A DNA stretch of 64,000 bases from Cnuibacter physcomitrellae (GCF_014640535.1 NZ_BMHD01000001.1:2606214-2670213), one strand, 5' to 3'; counted from the first letter of the stretch, positions 15,904 through 24,709 are shown. The notes: generated by a model not told the origin, from the letters alone. A program made the numbers and translations.

Positions 15904-17877
15904 GTGACTGACTCCGGCATCGACGTCGACCAGCTCGACCCCAGCATCCGCCCGCAGGACGACCTGTTCCGCCACGTGAACGGCCGGTGGATCGAAAGCA
16001 CTGCGATCCCCGACGACAAGGCGCGCTACGGCTCGTTCTACGTCCTCGCCGAGGAGGCGGAGAAGGCGGTGCACGAGATCATCGAGGAGTCGCAGTCGGC
16101 CCCCGAGGGCAGCGAGGCGCGCAAGATCGGCGACCTCTACTCGAGCTTCATGGACGAGGAGCGTATCGACGGCCTCGGCGCGACGCCGATCGAGGCGCAG
16201 CTGGCGATCGTCGACGCCGTCCACGACGTGCCCGCGTTCGCACGCACGCTGGGTCGCCTCGAGCGGGAGGGCTTCTCGGGGCTGCTCCGCCTCTTCGTCG
16301 ACAACGACCCGGGCAACCCCGAGCGCTACCTCGTCTTCGTCGAGCAGGGCGGCATCTCGCTGCCCGACGAGAGCTACTTCCGCGACGAGAAGTTCGCCGA
16401 GGTCCGTGAGGCCTACGTGCGTCACATCGGCGCCATGTTCGAGCTCGCCGGGCTGTCGGATGCGGCCGAGCGCGCCCAGCGCGTCTTCGACCTGGAGACG
16501 CTGATCGCGAAGACGCACTGGGACAACGTGCGCACGCGCGACGCGCAGGCCACCTACAACCTCCAGTCGTGGAGCGGGTTCGTCGGGCTCGGCGGCGACG
16601 CCGGCACGGTCGACGGGACCGCGCTGCTCGATCTCTGGCGCGAGGCGGTCGGGGCTCCCGAGCATGCGTTCGACGAGCTCGTCGTCCGCGAGCCGAGCTT
16701 CGTCACCGGGGTGGTCGACCTCCTGACCAGCGTCCCGCTCGAGTCGTGGAAGGACTGGGCCGCCTGGAAGATCGTCCACTCCGCGGCGCCGTACCTCTCG
16801 AACGACTTCGTGCAGGAGAACTTCGACTTCTACGGCCGCACCCTCACCGGCACACCCAGCATGCGCGTGCGCTGGAAGCGCGGCGTCTCGCTCGTCGAGG
16901 GTGCGATGGGTGAGGCCGTCGGCCGGATCTACGTCGAGAAGCACTTCCCCGCCTCGGCGAAGACGGCGATGGACGAGCTGGTCGCGAACCTCATCGAGGC
17001 GTACCGGCAGTCGATCGGGAAGCTCAGCTGGATGGGCCACGAGACCCGCGAACGTGCGCTCGAGAAGCTCGAGAAGTTCACTCCCAAGATCGGGTACCCG
17101 GCCACCTGGCGCGACTACTCGGCGCTCACGATCGACCCGGGCGACCTGATGGCGAACGTGCGCGCGACGAACGAGTTCGAGTTCCAGCGCGAGCTGGGCA
17201 AGATCGGCAAGCCGCTCGACCGCGACGAGTGGTTCATGACGCCCCAGACGATCAACGCGTACTACAACCCCGGGTTCAACGAGATCGTGTTCCCGGCGGC
17301 GATCCTGCAGTTCCCGTTCTTCGACGAGAACCGCGATGCGGCCGCCAACTACGGAGCGATCGGCGCGGTCATCGGTCACGAGATCGGCCACGGCTTCGAC
17401 GACCAGGGCTCCCGGTTCGACGGCGACGGCCGCCTCACCGACTGGTGGACCGAGAAGGACCGCGAGGCGTTCGAGAAGCTCACCAGCTCCCTCATCGCGC
17501 AGTACGACGTGCTCGAGCCCGCGCAGACGCCGGGCCACCACGTGAACGGAGCCCTCACCATCGGCGAGAACATCGGCGACCTCGGCGGGCTGGGCATCGC
17601 GTGGAAGGCGTACCTCATCTCGCTGGGCGGGGAGGAGCCGCCGGTCATCGACGGGCTCACCGGAGCCCAGCGCTTCTTCCTCTCCTGGGCCCAGGCGTGG
17701 CAGCAGAAGTCGCGCGACGAGGAGGTCATCCGCCTCCTCGCCATCGACCCGCACTCGCCGAGCGAGTTCCGCTGCAACCAGATCGTGCGCAACATCGACG
17801 AGTTCTACGACGCGTTCGAGGTCTCCTCGAACGACCGTCTCTGGTTGGACCCAGCTGAGCGTGTGACCATCTGGTAG
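15904..17877 (+). CDS. M13-family metallopeptidase (neprilysin/PepO-like)
   Basis: A 657-residue zinc endopeptidase with the M13 motif VIGHEIGHGFDDQG (HExxH at about residues 490-494), third zinc ligand in GENIGDLGG (about 553-561) and the substrate-binding NAYYNPGFNEIVFPAAILQ (about 452-470). The C-terminal CNQIVRNIDEFYDAF and terminal VTIW are also typical. No signal peptide or membrane segment is present, so it is cytoplasmic, as in other actinobacterial PepO-type enzymes; it probably degrades short peptides. The start is GTG. A 6-bp hairpin follows the stop. Confidence 0.95.
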   Translation: MTDSGIDVDQLDPSIRPQDDLFRHVNGRWIESTAIPDDKARYGSFYVLAEEAEKAVHEIIEESQSAPEGSEARKIGDLYSSFMDEERIDGLGATPIEAQLAIVDAVHDVPAFARTLGRLEREGFSGLLRLFVDNDPGNPERYLVFVEQGGISLPDESYFRDEKFAEVREAYVRHIGAMFELAGLSDAAERAQRVFDLETLIAKTHWDNVRTRDAQATYNLQSWSGFVGLGGDAGTVDGTALLDLWREAVGAPEHAFDELVVREPSFVTGVVDLLTSVPLESWKDWAAWKIVHSAAPYLSNDFVQENFDFYGRTLTGTPSMRVRWKRGVSLVEGAMGEAVGRIYVEKHFPASAKTAMDELVANLIEAYRQSIGKLSWMGHETRERALEKLEKFTPKIGYPATWRDYSALTIDPGDLMANVRATNEFEFQRELGKIGKPLDRDEWFMTPQTINAYYNPGFNEIVFPAAILQFPFFDENRDAAANYGAIGAVIGHEIGHGFDDQGSRFDGDGRLTDWWTEKDREAFEKLTSSLIAQYDVLEPAQTPGHHVNGALTIGENIGDLGGLGIAWKAYLISLGGEEPPVIDGLTGAQRFFLSWAQAWQQKSRDEEVIRLLAIDPHSPSEFRCNQIVRNIDEFYDAFEVSSNDRLWLDPAERVTIW

Positions 17878-17884
17878 GACCGCG

Positions 17885-17902
17885 TCGGCTGGGAGGCCGA
17901 CT
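17885..17902 (+). terminator. Small hairpin after the M13 peptidase gene
   Basis: GTCGGC and GCCGAC pair across a 6-base loop, 7 bases past the stop. It has no T tract, so it is a weak terminator candidate. Confidence 0.4.
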
Positions 17903-17959
17903 GCCCGTGCGGCTGCGCAACCCGAACGCATCCGCGCCGGCGCGAGGGGAGGATGTGCC

Positions 17960-18943
17960 GTGTCGGAGCCACTCCGCAGACGGCCCCGCGACGAGCGAGA
18001 CGACGCTCCGCCGCGGGGACGACGATCGGATGCGCGCGAGAGCGCGGGGGGGATCTTCCGCCACGGCTTCGAGTCCCTGACGGCGCTCGCCCTCTCGGGC
18101 GTGCAGGTGACGGCGTCGGTCCTCGACCTCGAGACGGGGCGTGTGCTGTTCTCCGTCGACGACCACCTCTCCGTGCCCACCGCCGGGGTCGGCCAGGTGC
18201 TCCTCCTCGTCGAGGTCGCCGCACGGATCTCCGAGCGGGACCAGCCGGCCCGCGGCGCCTCGCCCGACGACACCGCGGGAGGCCGACCCGGGCTCCGCGC
18301 CGTGCCCGGAGCGGAGTCGCTCAGCATCCTCAACCGCACCGCGGGTGATCGGGTGGGGGGATCCGGGCTCTGGCAGCACCTGCAGGTGCCCGCTCTGCCC
18401 ATCGCCGACCTCGCCGCCCTCGTGGGCGCGACGAACGACAACCTCGCCACCAACGTGCTCCTGCGCCGGATCGGGCTCGACGCGGTGCGAGCCCGGGGGG
18501 AGCAGCTCGGCCTCCGGCGCACGCACCTGCTCGACATCGTGCGCGACGAACGCGGGCCCGACGACGCCCCGCACCTCTCCGTCGGGTCTGCGCGGGAGCT
18601 GTCGTCGCTGTTCCGGCGCATTCATCGAGGCGAGGCGGCCGACGAGATGGCGTCGAAGCTCGTCGTCGGATGGCTCAGCCTCGGCTCCGACCTGTCGATG
18701 GTGGCCAGCGCGTTCGGCTTCGACCCGCTCGCGCACGACGACTTCAGCCACGGGCTCACGCTGTTCAACAAGACCGGGTCGGATCACGGCATCCGCTCGG
18801 AGGTGGGTGTCCTCACCGGGCCGGATGCGGGCGTGGCGTACGCGGTGACCATGCGCTTCAACGACCGCGACCTGCCCGCCCGGCTCGCCGTCCTCGACGG
18901 GATGCGCACCCTCGGCACCGACCTCCTCGAGTACGTCTACTGA
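17960..18943 (+). CDS. Class A beta-lactamase-fold protein with missing catalytic residues
   Basis: A 327-residue protein with the fold of the serine-hydrolase/beta-lactamase2 family. The stretch SVPTAGVGQVLLLVEVA (residues 71-87) aligns with the active-site helix that normally reads S-x-x-K, but the Ser position is Gly76 and the Lys position is Gln79. The SDN loop reads NDN (159-161) in NDNLATN. The KTG triad (271-273, FNKTGSDHG) is kept. It therefore looks like a non-catalytic relative, perhaps a ligand-binding protein; this rests on motif alignment by eye. The N-terminus is Arg-rich without a signal peptide. GTG start after GGGGAGGA. Confidence 0.75.
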   Translation: MSEPLRRRPRDERDDAPPRGRRSDARESAGGIFRHGFESLTALALSGVQVTASVLDLETGRVLFSVDDHLSVPTAGVGQVLLLVEVAARISERDQPARGASPDDTAGGRPGLRAVPGAESLSILNRTAGDRVGGSGLWQHLQVPALPIADLAALVGATNDNLATNVLLRRIGLDAVRARGEQLGLRRTHLLDIVRDERGPDDAPHLSVGSARELSSLFRRIHRGEAADEMASKLVVGWLSLGSDLSMVASAFGFDPLAHDDFSHGLTLFNKTGSDHGIRSEVGVLTGPDAGVAYAVTMRFNDRDLPARLAVLDGMRTLGTDLLEYVY

Positions 18944-18963
18944 GGTTCCGGGGCGTCGTACCC

Positions 18964-19053
18964 GTCGGTGGGCCGACGCTCATCACGGGATCCGGGTGAC
19001 CCTCGCCGTAGACGGGCGAGCTTCGCCGTATTCCGTGATGAGCGTCCGCCGAC
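18964..19053. repeat. F3 palindromic element (copy 1) between convergent genes
   Basis: ACGCTCATCACGG (18976-18988) pairs with CCGTGATGAGCGT (19033-19045). GTCGG/CCGAC extends the stem outside and CTCGCC/GGGCGAG nests inside. The sequence resembles the elements at 39309-39378 and 33830-33847. Its place between two gene ends suggests a bidirectional terminator. Confidence 0.7.
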
Positions 19054-19111
19054 ATGAGGCGGCCAGGCCTCCGGAACGCCGCGCGCGGCGCCGGTCGGCG
19101 CTGTCGAAGCG

Positions 19112-20053
19112 TCAGGCGGCGCGGTCGGCGGGGCGCTCCGCGGTGAGGGCGGTGAGGAGGGCGTCGACGGCGGGGAGGGCGCGGGCATCGGGGCGGGTGA
19201 CCGCGACCACGAGACGGTGCTCACCGGCGGTCGGGTGCGCGGTGACACCCGCGGGGACGGGGGAGGCCGTCGTGGCGAGGGCCGGGAGCATGGCGATGCC
19301 GAGTCCGGCCGCGACCATGCTCATCACGGCGACCGCGTTGTCGGTCTCGTAGCCGATCGACGGGGCGAAGCCCGCTCGGGCGCAGGTGTCGAGCAGGTGA
19401 CCGCGGCACTGCGGGCATCCGGCGATCCAGGTGGAGTCGTGCAGGGAGCCGAGGGAGGTGGCGTCCACCTCGAGGTCGGACGGGGTCAGCACGAGGATGT
19501 CGTCGCGGAACAGCGTCGTGACCGCGAGGCCCTCCGTGAGGCGACCGAACGCATCCGCCGGATCGGTCGGGTACGCGAACGCGATCGCGACGTCGCACGA
19601 CCCGTCGCGCACGGCGGCGATCGACTCAGGCGGCTCCGCCTCCACGTACCCGATCTCGATCCCGGGATGCTGGTCCGCCATGGTCCGCAGCAGCGACGGG
19701 ACCACCGTCGACGAGGCGGACGGGAACCCGCTCAGGCGCACGCGCCCGGCGCGCAGGCCCGACAGCTCGGAGAGCTCGCCCGACGCCGAGTCCAGCGCCG
19801 AGAGCACGACGCCCGCGTGCCGCGCGACGACCTCGCCGGCGTCGGTGAGCGCGATGCCGCGGCCCACCCGGGTCACGAGCGGCATGCCCATGCGCGTCTC
19901 CACCCGGCGCAGGTGCTGGCTCACGGCGGGCTGGCTGTACCCGAGCGCGGCGGCGGCGCGGGTGATCGAGCCGTACGTCGCGACGGCGTGGACGATCCGG
20001 AGCGTCTGCGAGTCCAGCTCGAACGCACCGGCGGAGGTGGTGACCAGCGTCAT
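19112..20053 (-). CDS. LysR-family transcriptional regulator
   Basis: A 313-residue regulator with the LysR winged helix-turn-helix at about residues 17-75 (TRAAAALGYSQPAVSQHLRRVE) and the effector-binding domain at about 100-305. It is divergent from an aminotransferase class V gene. An inverted repeat at 20075-20089 lies between them, so it very likely controls that gene and itself. The effector is unknown; an amino acid or amine is a reasonable guess from the target. Confidence 0.92.
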   Translation of the reverse strand: MTLVTTSAGAFELDSQTLRIVHAVATYGSITRAAAALGYSQPAVSQHLRRVETRMGMPLVTRVGRGIALTDAGEVVARHAGVVLSALDSASGELSELSGLRAGRVRLSGFPSASSTVVPSLLRTMADQHPGIEIGYVEAEPPESIAAVRDGSCDVAIAFAYPTDPADAFGRLTEGLAVTTLFRDDILVLTPSDLEVDATSLGSLHDSTWIAGCPQCRGHLLDTCARAGFAPSIGYETDNAVAVMSMVAAGLGIAMLPALATTASPVPAGVTAHPTAGEHRLVVAVTRPDARALPAVDALLTALTAERPADRAA

Positions 20054-20074
20054 GAGCGCACCCTAGCGCATCCG

Positions 20075-20089
20075 ATAACAAGAGGTTAT
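20075..20089. promoter_or_regulatory. LysR-type operator ATAAC-N5-GTTAT
   Basis: A perfect inverted repeat, ATAAC (20075-20079) and GTTAT (20085-20089), contains the T-N11-A core of LysR sites. It lies 22 bases from the regulator start and 59 bases from the aminotransferase start. Confidence 0.7.
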
Positions 20090-20147
20090 GGATGGCATCG
20101 AGACTCTGCCGTTGTGTGATGGATGGGCGGACCGCGACCATGGGGAC

Positions 20148-21272
20148 ATGGATGCGGACACGGTGGGGCGGAAGTCGGTCGAGCAGCTGCGCGAGTCGTT
20201 CGACGTGCGGCCCGGATACCTCGCGGCGTGCACCTCGGGAGTGCCGCCGCGTCAGGCGGTCGCTGCGCTGCGCGAGGACCTCGACGCGTGGTCGGCGGGG
20301 ACGACCACGCCGCTGGGCTACGGGGCGTGGGCCGAGCGCGGACGTGCCGCGTACGCGCGACTCGTCGGGGTCGACGTGTCGCGGGTGGCGATCGGCTCGC
20401 AGACGTCGGTGATGGTGGGGATGATCGCGGCGTCGCTGCGCGCGGGGTCGGAGGTGATCGTCGTCGAGGGCGACTTCAGCTCGATGGTGTTCCCGTTCCT
20501 CGTGCGCGACGACCTGGTGGTGCGTCATGTGCCGATCGCCGGGCTGGCGGATGCAATCGGGTCGACCACGGCGCTCGTCGCGTTCTCGCTCGTGCAGTCG
20601 GCGACGGGCGAGATCGCCGACGCTGACGCGATCGTCGCCGCCGCCCGCGCGGCCGGCGCACGCACGCTCTGCGACACCACGCAGGCAGCGGGGTGGATGC
20701 CGGTCGACGCCTTCCGCTTCGACGCGACCGTGTGCCACGCGTACAAGTGGCTGTGCGCTCCGCGCGGTGTGGCGCTGCTGACGGTGAGCGAGTCGTTCGC
20801 GGACGAGCTCGTCCCGACCGCGGCCGGCTGGTACGCCGGTGACGACGTGTGGGGATCCTGCTACGGACCCGCGATGACGCTCGCGCCGGACGCTCGCCGC
20901 TTCGACGTCTCGCCCGCCTGGCAGGCGTGGGTGGGGGCGACGACGTCGCTCGAGCTGTTCGCGGCCGTGCCGGCCGAGGAGGTGCGGGCGTACACGGGCG
21001 GGCTCGCCGATACGCTGCGCACGCGACTGGGCCTGCCCCTCACGGGGAGCGCGATCGTCACCTGGCCGGACGCGACCGGAGCCGACGCGGCGGCGCTCGC
21101 GGCGGCCGGGATCGTCGCGTCCTCCCGCGCGGGCCGCGCCCGCGTGGCGTTCCACGTGTGGAACGATGAGCGCGAGGTGGAGCGCGTCTGCGCCGCCCTC
21201 GGCCGCGGCGACGCATCCGACCTCCACATCCCCGTCGACTGGGCGGCCGAGTACGGCGCCTACGCCATCTGA
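20148..21272 (+). CDS. Aminotransferase class V (cysteine desulfurase-like PLP enzyme)
   Basis: A 374-residue PLP-dependent fold-type I enzyme. The cofactor lysine is Lys200 in CHAYKWLCAPRGVALL; DTTQAAGWMPVD (about 178-189) carries the PLP-contacting Asp-type segment. The family covers cysteine desulfurases, kynureninases and isopenicillin-N epimerase-like enzymes. No conserved desulfurase active-site Cys loop could be seen, so sulfur transfer is not supported and the substrate is open. The ATG at 20148 was preferred to an in-frame ATG at 20088, which overlaps the LysR operator. Confidence 0.85.
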   Translation: MDADTVGRKSVEQLRESFDVRPGYLAACTSGVPPRQAVAALREDLDAWSAGTTTPLGYGAWAERGRAAYARLVGVDVSRVAIGSQTSVMVGMIAASLRAGSEVIVVEGDFSSMVFPFLVRDDLVVRHVPIAGLADAIGSTTALVAFSLVQSATGEIADADAIVAAARAAGARTLCDTTQAAGWMPVDAFRFDATVCHAYKWLCAPRGVALLTVSESFADELVPTAAGWYAGDDVWGSCYGPAMTLAPDARRFDVSPAWQAWVGATTSLELFAAVPAEEVRAYTGGLADTLRTRLGLPLTGSAIVTWPDATGADAAALAAAGIVASSRAGRARVAFHVWNDEREVERVCAALGRGDASDLHIPVDWAAEYGAYAI

Positions 21273-21296
21273 CGTCCTCCCCGGCCAGACTCCTCG

Positions 21297-21330
21297 CCCC
21301 GCACGTCTCTCGGACGCGGGACGTGCGGGG
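21297..21330. terminator. Bidirectional terminator hairpin
   Basis: CCCCGCACGTC (21297-21307) pairs perfectly with GACGTGCGGGG (21320-21330) across a 12-base loop. It lies between the converging ends of the aminotransferase and the frameshifted lipoprotein genes. Confidence 0.75.
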
Positions 21331-21338
21331 TGGTGGGC

Positions 21339-21916
21339 TCAGTCGGGGACGATGGCGCCGGCGGGGGCCTCGGGCAGCGGGCCGGGGGCGGGGCCCCAGG
21401 CGGAGGGCACCGTCGAGGCGACCACGTCGACGAGGCCCTGGTCGGCGAGGAGGGAGTCGACGTCGTCCGGGTCGAGGCCGAGGGCGAAGGCGCCCGCGAA
21501 CCAAGGGCGAAGGCGCCCGCGGACCAGTCCCAGTCGATCGGAGTGCCGCCGGCGTCCGTCAAGCCGAACATGAGGTTGGACGTCGTGGGGCCGTCGTCGT
21601 CGACGGCCCAGGCGGTGCGCGCCAGCCACTCGAAGGCGGCGGCGGGGTCGCCGACGCGGTAGCCGTCGGCGAGCGCGACGTGCACGATGCTCGTGCGCTG
21701 CGCCGAGGGCCCGCTGGAGTACTCGTCCTGCTCGACGGTCGCCGAGGCGACGCCCTCGACCGCCTCGAGGTGCTGCTCGACGACCTCGGCGTCCTGCCCC
21801 TGGCCCGGTCCGCCGCTGACGCCGCCGAGCCCGCCGACGCAGCCGGTCAGCAGGGCGGCGGAGGCGACGCCGACGGCGATGGCCGCGGTCATCCGCTGCC
21901 GCAGACGCGAGCTCAT
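21339..21916 (-). pseudogene. Lipoprotein gene broken by a 23-bp tandem duplication
   Basis: The gene starts at ATG 21916 with a lipoprotein signal peptide (lipobox LLTGC, Cys near residue 26) and a ~100-residue domain with ATVEQDEYSSG and VHVALADGYRVGDP. At 21481-21526 a 23-base unit occurs twice in tandem (21481-21503 and 21504-21526, one base different). Since 23 is not a multiple of three, the frame shifts. With one unit removed the protein would read through GAFALG into LDPDDVDSLLADQGLVDVV and stop at 21339. As it stands, translation continues out of frame to a stop at 21260, inside the 3' end of the convergent gene and through its terminator. I do not recognise the family. Sequencing error cannot be excluded. 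Confidence 0.75.
21481..21526. repeat. 23-bp tandem duplication
   Basis: Two copies of a 23-base unit beginning AGGGCGAAGGCGCCCGCG lie at 21481-21503 and 21504-21526 and differ at one base (A/G). The duplication causes the frameshift in the overlapping lipoprotein gene. Confidence 0.9.
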
Positions 21917-22064
21917 CTCCTGGAGTCGGAGTCGGAGTCGGAGCCGGACTCGAAGGCGGATGCTGTCGCGGCGTGCACGCTCATGCCACCACGGTAGGTC
22001 GTCTCGCCACGGAAGGGCACGATCCGCTCACGGGACTGTCGGGCGGGTGTGGTGTACTCGGGCG

Positions 22065-22922
22065 GTGAGTCGTCCGCATCCGCTGCTGTCCGGCCTCGCC
22101 GTGGGGGCGATGGGTGCCGTCGGGATGCTCGCGGTGACCGCCTGCTCCGGGACCGGGGCCGAGCCGCCGGTCGCGACGCCGCCGCCGACGGTGGCGGTGA
22201 GCGGCGCGCCGTTCCCGGCGGGGGCCCTCGTCGACTACCAGCTCGGCGGCGCCTACGACCCGCCGGCCGGTGTCGGCATCGTGGCGCGCGACAGCACCGC
22301 CCAGCCCGCATCCGGGGTGTGGTCGATCTGCTACGTCAACGGGTTCCAGACGCAGCCCGGCGAGCAGGACCGGTGGGACGAGGATCTCCTCCTCCACGAC
22401 TCCTCCGGCGCTCTGGTCACCGACCCGGACTGGCCCGATGAGGTGATCCTCGACACCTCGAGCGACGAGAAGCGGGAGCGCATCGCGGGAGTCCTCGGGG
22501 CCGACATCGCCCGCTGCGCGGGCAGCGGGTTCGACGCCGTCGAGATCGACAACCTCGACTCGTTCACCCGCGCCGACGGGCTCAGCCTGGAGGGCGCCAT
22601 GGCGCTCGCGGCGCTCTACGCCGGGCGGGCTCACGCGATGGGGCTGTCGATCGGCCAGAAGAACTCCGCCGAGTACGCGTCGGCGCTGAGGTCCGACGTC
22701 GGGTTCGACTTCGCCGTCGCGGAGGAGTGCGTCTCGTACGGTGAGTGCGAGGCCTACACCGACGTCTACGGCGATTCCGTGATCGACATCGAGTACGCCG
22801 ACGACCCCTCGGTGACCCTCGACTCGATCTGCGCAGACCCCTCCCGCCCGACGTCGACGGTCTACCGTGACCGCGGCCTGACGACGCCCGAGTCGCCGGA
22901 GTACGTCTACGCCCACTGCTGA
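22065..22922 (+). CDS. GH114 endo-alpha-1,4-polygalactosaminidase-like lipoprotein
   Basis: A 285-residue protein with a lipoprotein signal peptide (lipobox near TACSG, Cys at about residue 29) followed by a glycoside hydrolase 114 TIM barrel. Recognisable parts are ICYVNGFQTQPGE, FDAVEIDNLDSF (acidic catalytic-site loop) and GLSIGQKN. GH114 enzymes cut alpha-1,4-linked galactosaminan in microbial biofilms. It is likely anchored on the outer face of the membrane. The GTG start gives a proper signal peptide; the open frame extends far upstream, but that part overlaps the neighbouring lipoprotein gene on the other strand. Confidence 0.85.
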   Translation: MSRPHPLLSGLAVGAMGAVGMLAVTACSGTGAEPPVATPPPTVAVSGAPFPAGALVDYQLGGAYDPPAGVGIVARDSTAQPASGVWSICYVNGFQTQPGEQDRWDEDLLLHDSSGALVTDPDWPDEVILDTSSDEKRERIAGVLGADIARCAGSGFDAVEIDNLDSFTRADGLSLEGAMALAALYAGRAHAMGLSIGQKNSAEYASALRSDVGFDFAVAEECVSYGECEAYTDVYGDSVIDIEYADDPSVTLDSICADPSRPTSTVYRDRGLTTPESPEYVYAHC

Positions 22923-23024
22923 CGTCGCGGGCTCCCGCTACTCCGAATCGCTCCGTCCGGCGACCCCCTCGGGTCCTCCTCGTCCTCCTCCTACGGTGGG
23001 GCACCGAGCACCAGGAGGCAGAAG

Positions 23025-23285
23025 ATGGATCTCGGGACGTGGGGGAGCTACCGGCTCCCCGAGCAGCTGCGCAGCGCCTACGGCGTGGACACCGCACAGG
23101 CGCTGGCCGATCAGCTCGGCGCGAAGGACATGCCGATCACACCCGAGCTGATCGCCGAGGCGGAGGCGGCCTTCCGGGCGTACCGGTCGGGCGACACCGC
23201 CACGGGCCGCCGCTTCCTCGTCGAGACCCTGGGTGTCGACGAGCACCGAGCGGACGAGGCCCTCGCGAAGCTGCCGACGCTGTGA
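23025..23285 (+). CDS. Small protein of unknown function upstream of an APC permease
   Basis: An 86-residue protein, mostly helical, with a tryptophan/glycine-containing N-terminus and no membrane segment or signal. A strong ribosome site (AGGAGG, about 10 bases before ATG) supports expression. Its stop overlaps the GTG start of the downstream APC permease by 4 bases (GTGA), so translation is probably coupled. I do not recognise the family; a small regulatory or accessory role for the permease is possible but unproven. Confidence 0.65.
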   Translation: MDLGTWGSYRLPEQLRSAYGVDTAQALADQLGAKDMPITPELIAEAEAAFRAYRSGDTATGRRFLVETLGVDEHRADEALAKLPTL

Positions 23286-24700
23286 GCGCCGACACCCGCG
23301 GCGAGGCGACCCCGCGATCCGAGGCCGCTGGCGCCCCCGACGCCTCCGACGCCTCCGACTCGAAGCTCAAGAAGGGCATCACGGGGCCGCTGCTGTTCCT
23401 CTTCATCCTCGGCGACGTGCTGGGCGCCGGCATCTACGCCCTCATGGGCGTGCTCGCCGGCCAGGTCGGCGGGGCGCTCTGGGCCCCGCTGGCGGCGGCC
23501 CTTCTGCTGGCCCTCCTCACGGCGGGGTCCTACGCGGAGCTGGTGACGAAGTACCCGAAGGCCGGCGGCGCCGCGATCTTCGCCGAGCGGGCGTTCAAGA
23601 CGCCCGTGATCTCCTTCCTCGTCGGGTTCTCGATGCTCGCGGCCGGCGTCACGAGCGCCGCTGGGCTCGCACTCGCCTTCGCCGGCGAGTACCTGCAGAC
23701 CTTCCTCCCCGTCCCGTCGATCCCCGCCGCGATGGTCTTCCTCGTCCTGGTCGCGGCCCTCAACGCCCGCGGCATCTCGGAGTCGGTGAAGAGCAACGTC
23801 GTCATGACCGTCGTCGAGGTGTCGGGTCTCGTCATCGTCGTCGTGGTCGTCGGACTCCTGCTCGGCGGGGGAGGCGGCGACGTCTCGCGCATCGGACAGT
23901 TCCCCGAGGGGGTCTCGCCGGCGCTCGCGATCCTCGGCGGAGCCATCGTGGCGTACTACTCGTTCGTGGGATTCGAGACCTCGGCGAACGTGGCCGAGGA
24001 GGTCAAGGATCCCTCCCGCGTCTACCCGCGGGCGCTCTTCGGGGCGCTGCTCGCGGCCGGCGTGGTCTACATCCTCGTCGGGATCGCGTCGTCGATCGCC
24101 CTGTCGGCGGACGAGCTGTCGGACTCGTCGGGGCCGCTCCTCGCCGTGGTCGCCGCATCCGGGGTGCCGATCCCGGACTGGCTGTTCGGCGCGATCGCGC
24201 TCGTCGCCGTGGCGAACGGCGCGCTCCTGACGATGATCATGTCGAGCCGGGTCACGTACGGGATGGCGGAGCAGGGTCTGCTGCCGTCCGTTCTGGGCAG
24301 GGTGCTGCCGCGTCGGCGGACCCCGTGGGTGGCGATCGTGGCCACGACGGCGGTCGCGATCCTTCTGACGCTCATCGGCGACCTCGAGACCCTCGCGTCG
24401 GCCGTCGTGCTGCTGCTCCTGTTCGTGTTCATCAGCACCAACGTGGCCGTGCTGGTGCTGCGGCGCGACAAGGTCGACCACAAGCACTTCCGCATCTGGA
24501 CGCCGATCCCGATCCTGGGTGTGGCCTCCTGCATCCTGCTGCTCACCCAGCAGGAGCCGCTGGTCTGGGCCTACGGCGGCGGCTTCGTGGCGCTCGGGCT
24601 CCTCCTCTACGGGATCTCGCGCGTCGCGCGACGGCGTCAGCGCGCGTCGGAGTCGTCGGACGCGTCGGGCTCGTCGGACCGGGGGCCGTCCGTCCGCTAG
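23282..24700 (+). CDS. APC-family amino-acid permease
   Basis: A 472-residue membrane protein with 12 hydrophobic segments. The first segment has the family motif GDVLGAGIYALMG (about 37-49), and GGAIVAYYSFVGFETSANVAEEVKDP (about 218-243) is the conserved APC loop region. The family exchanges or imports amino acids, polyamines and related solutes. The N-terminal ~30 residues and C-terminal ~25 residues are disordered Ser/Asp-rich tails. Start GTG overlaps the stop of the upstream 86-residue gene. Confidence 0.9.
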   Translation: MSADTRGEATPRSEAAGAPDASDASDSKLKKGITGPLLFLFILGDVLGAGIYALMGVLAGQVGGALWAPLAAALLLALLTAGSYAELVTKYPKAGGAAIFAERAFKTPVISFLVGFSMLAAGVTSAAGLALAFAGEYLQTFLPVPSIPAAMVFLVLVAALNARGISESVKSNVVMTVVEVSGLVIVVVVVGLLLGGGGGDVSRIGQFPEGVSPALAILGGAIVAYYSFVGFETSANVAEEVKDPSRVYPRALFGALLAAGVVYILVGIASSIALSADELSDSSGPLLAVVAASGVPIPDWLFGAIALVAVANGALLTMIMSSRVTYGMAEQGLLPSVLGRVLPRRRTPWVAIVATTAVAILLTLIGDLETLASAVVLLLLFVFISTNVAVLVLRRDKVDHKHFRIWTPIPILGVASCILLLTQQEPLVWAYGGGFVALGLLLYGISRVARRRQRASESSDASGSSDRGPSVR

Positions 24701-24709
24701 CGTCTGAGG

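Noticed and set aside
20148-21272. The class V aminotransferase as a cysteine desulfurase
   Set aside because: No conserved active-site cysteine loop or Isc/Suf partner gene is visible; function left open.
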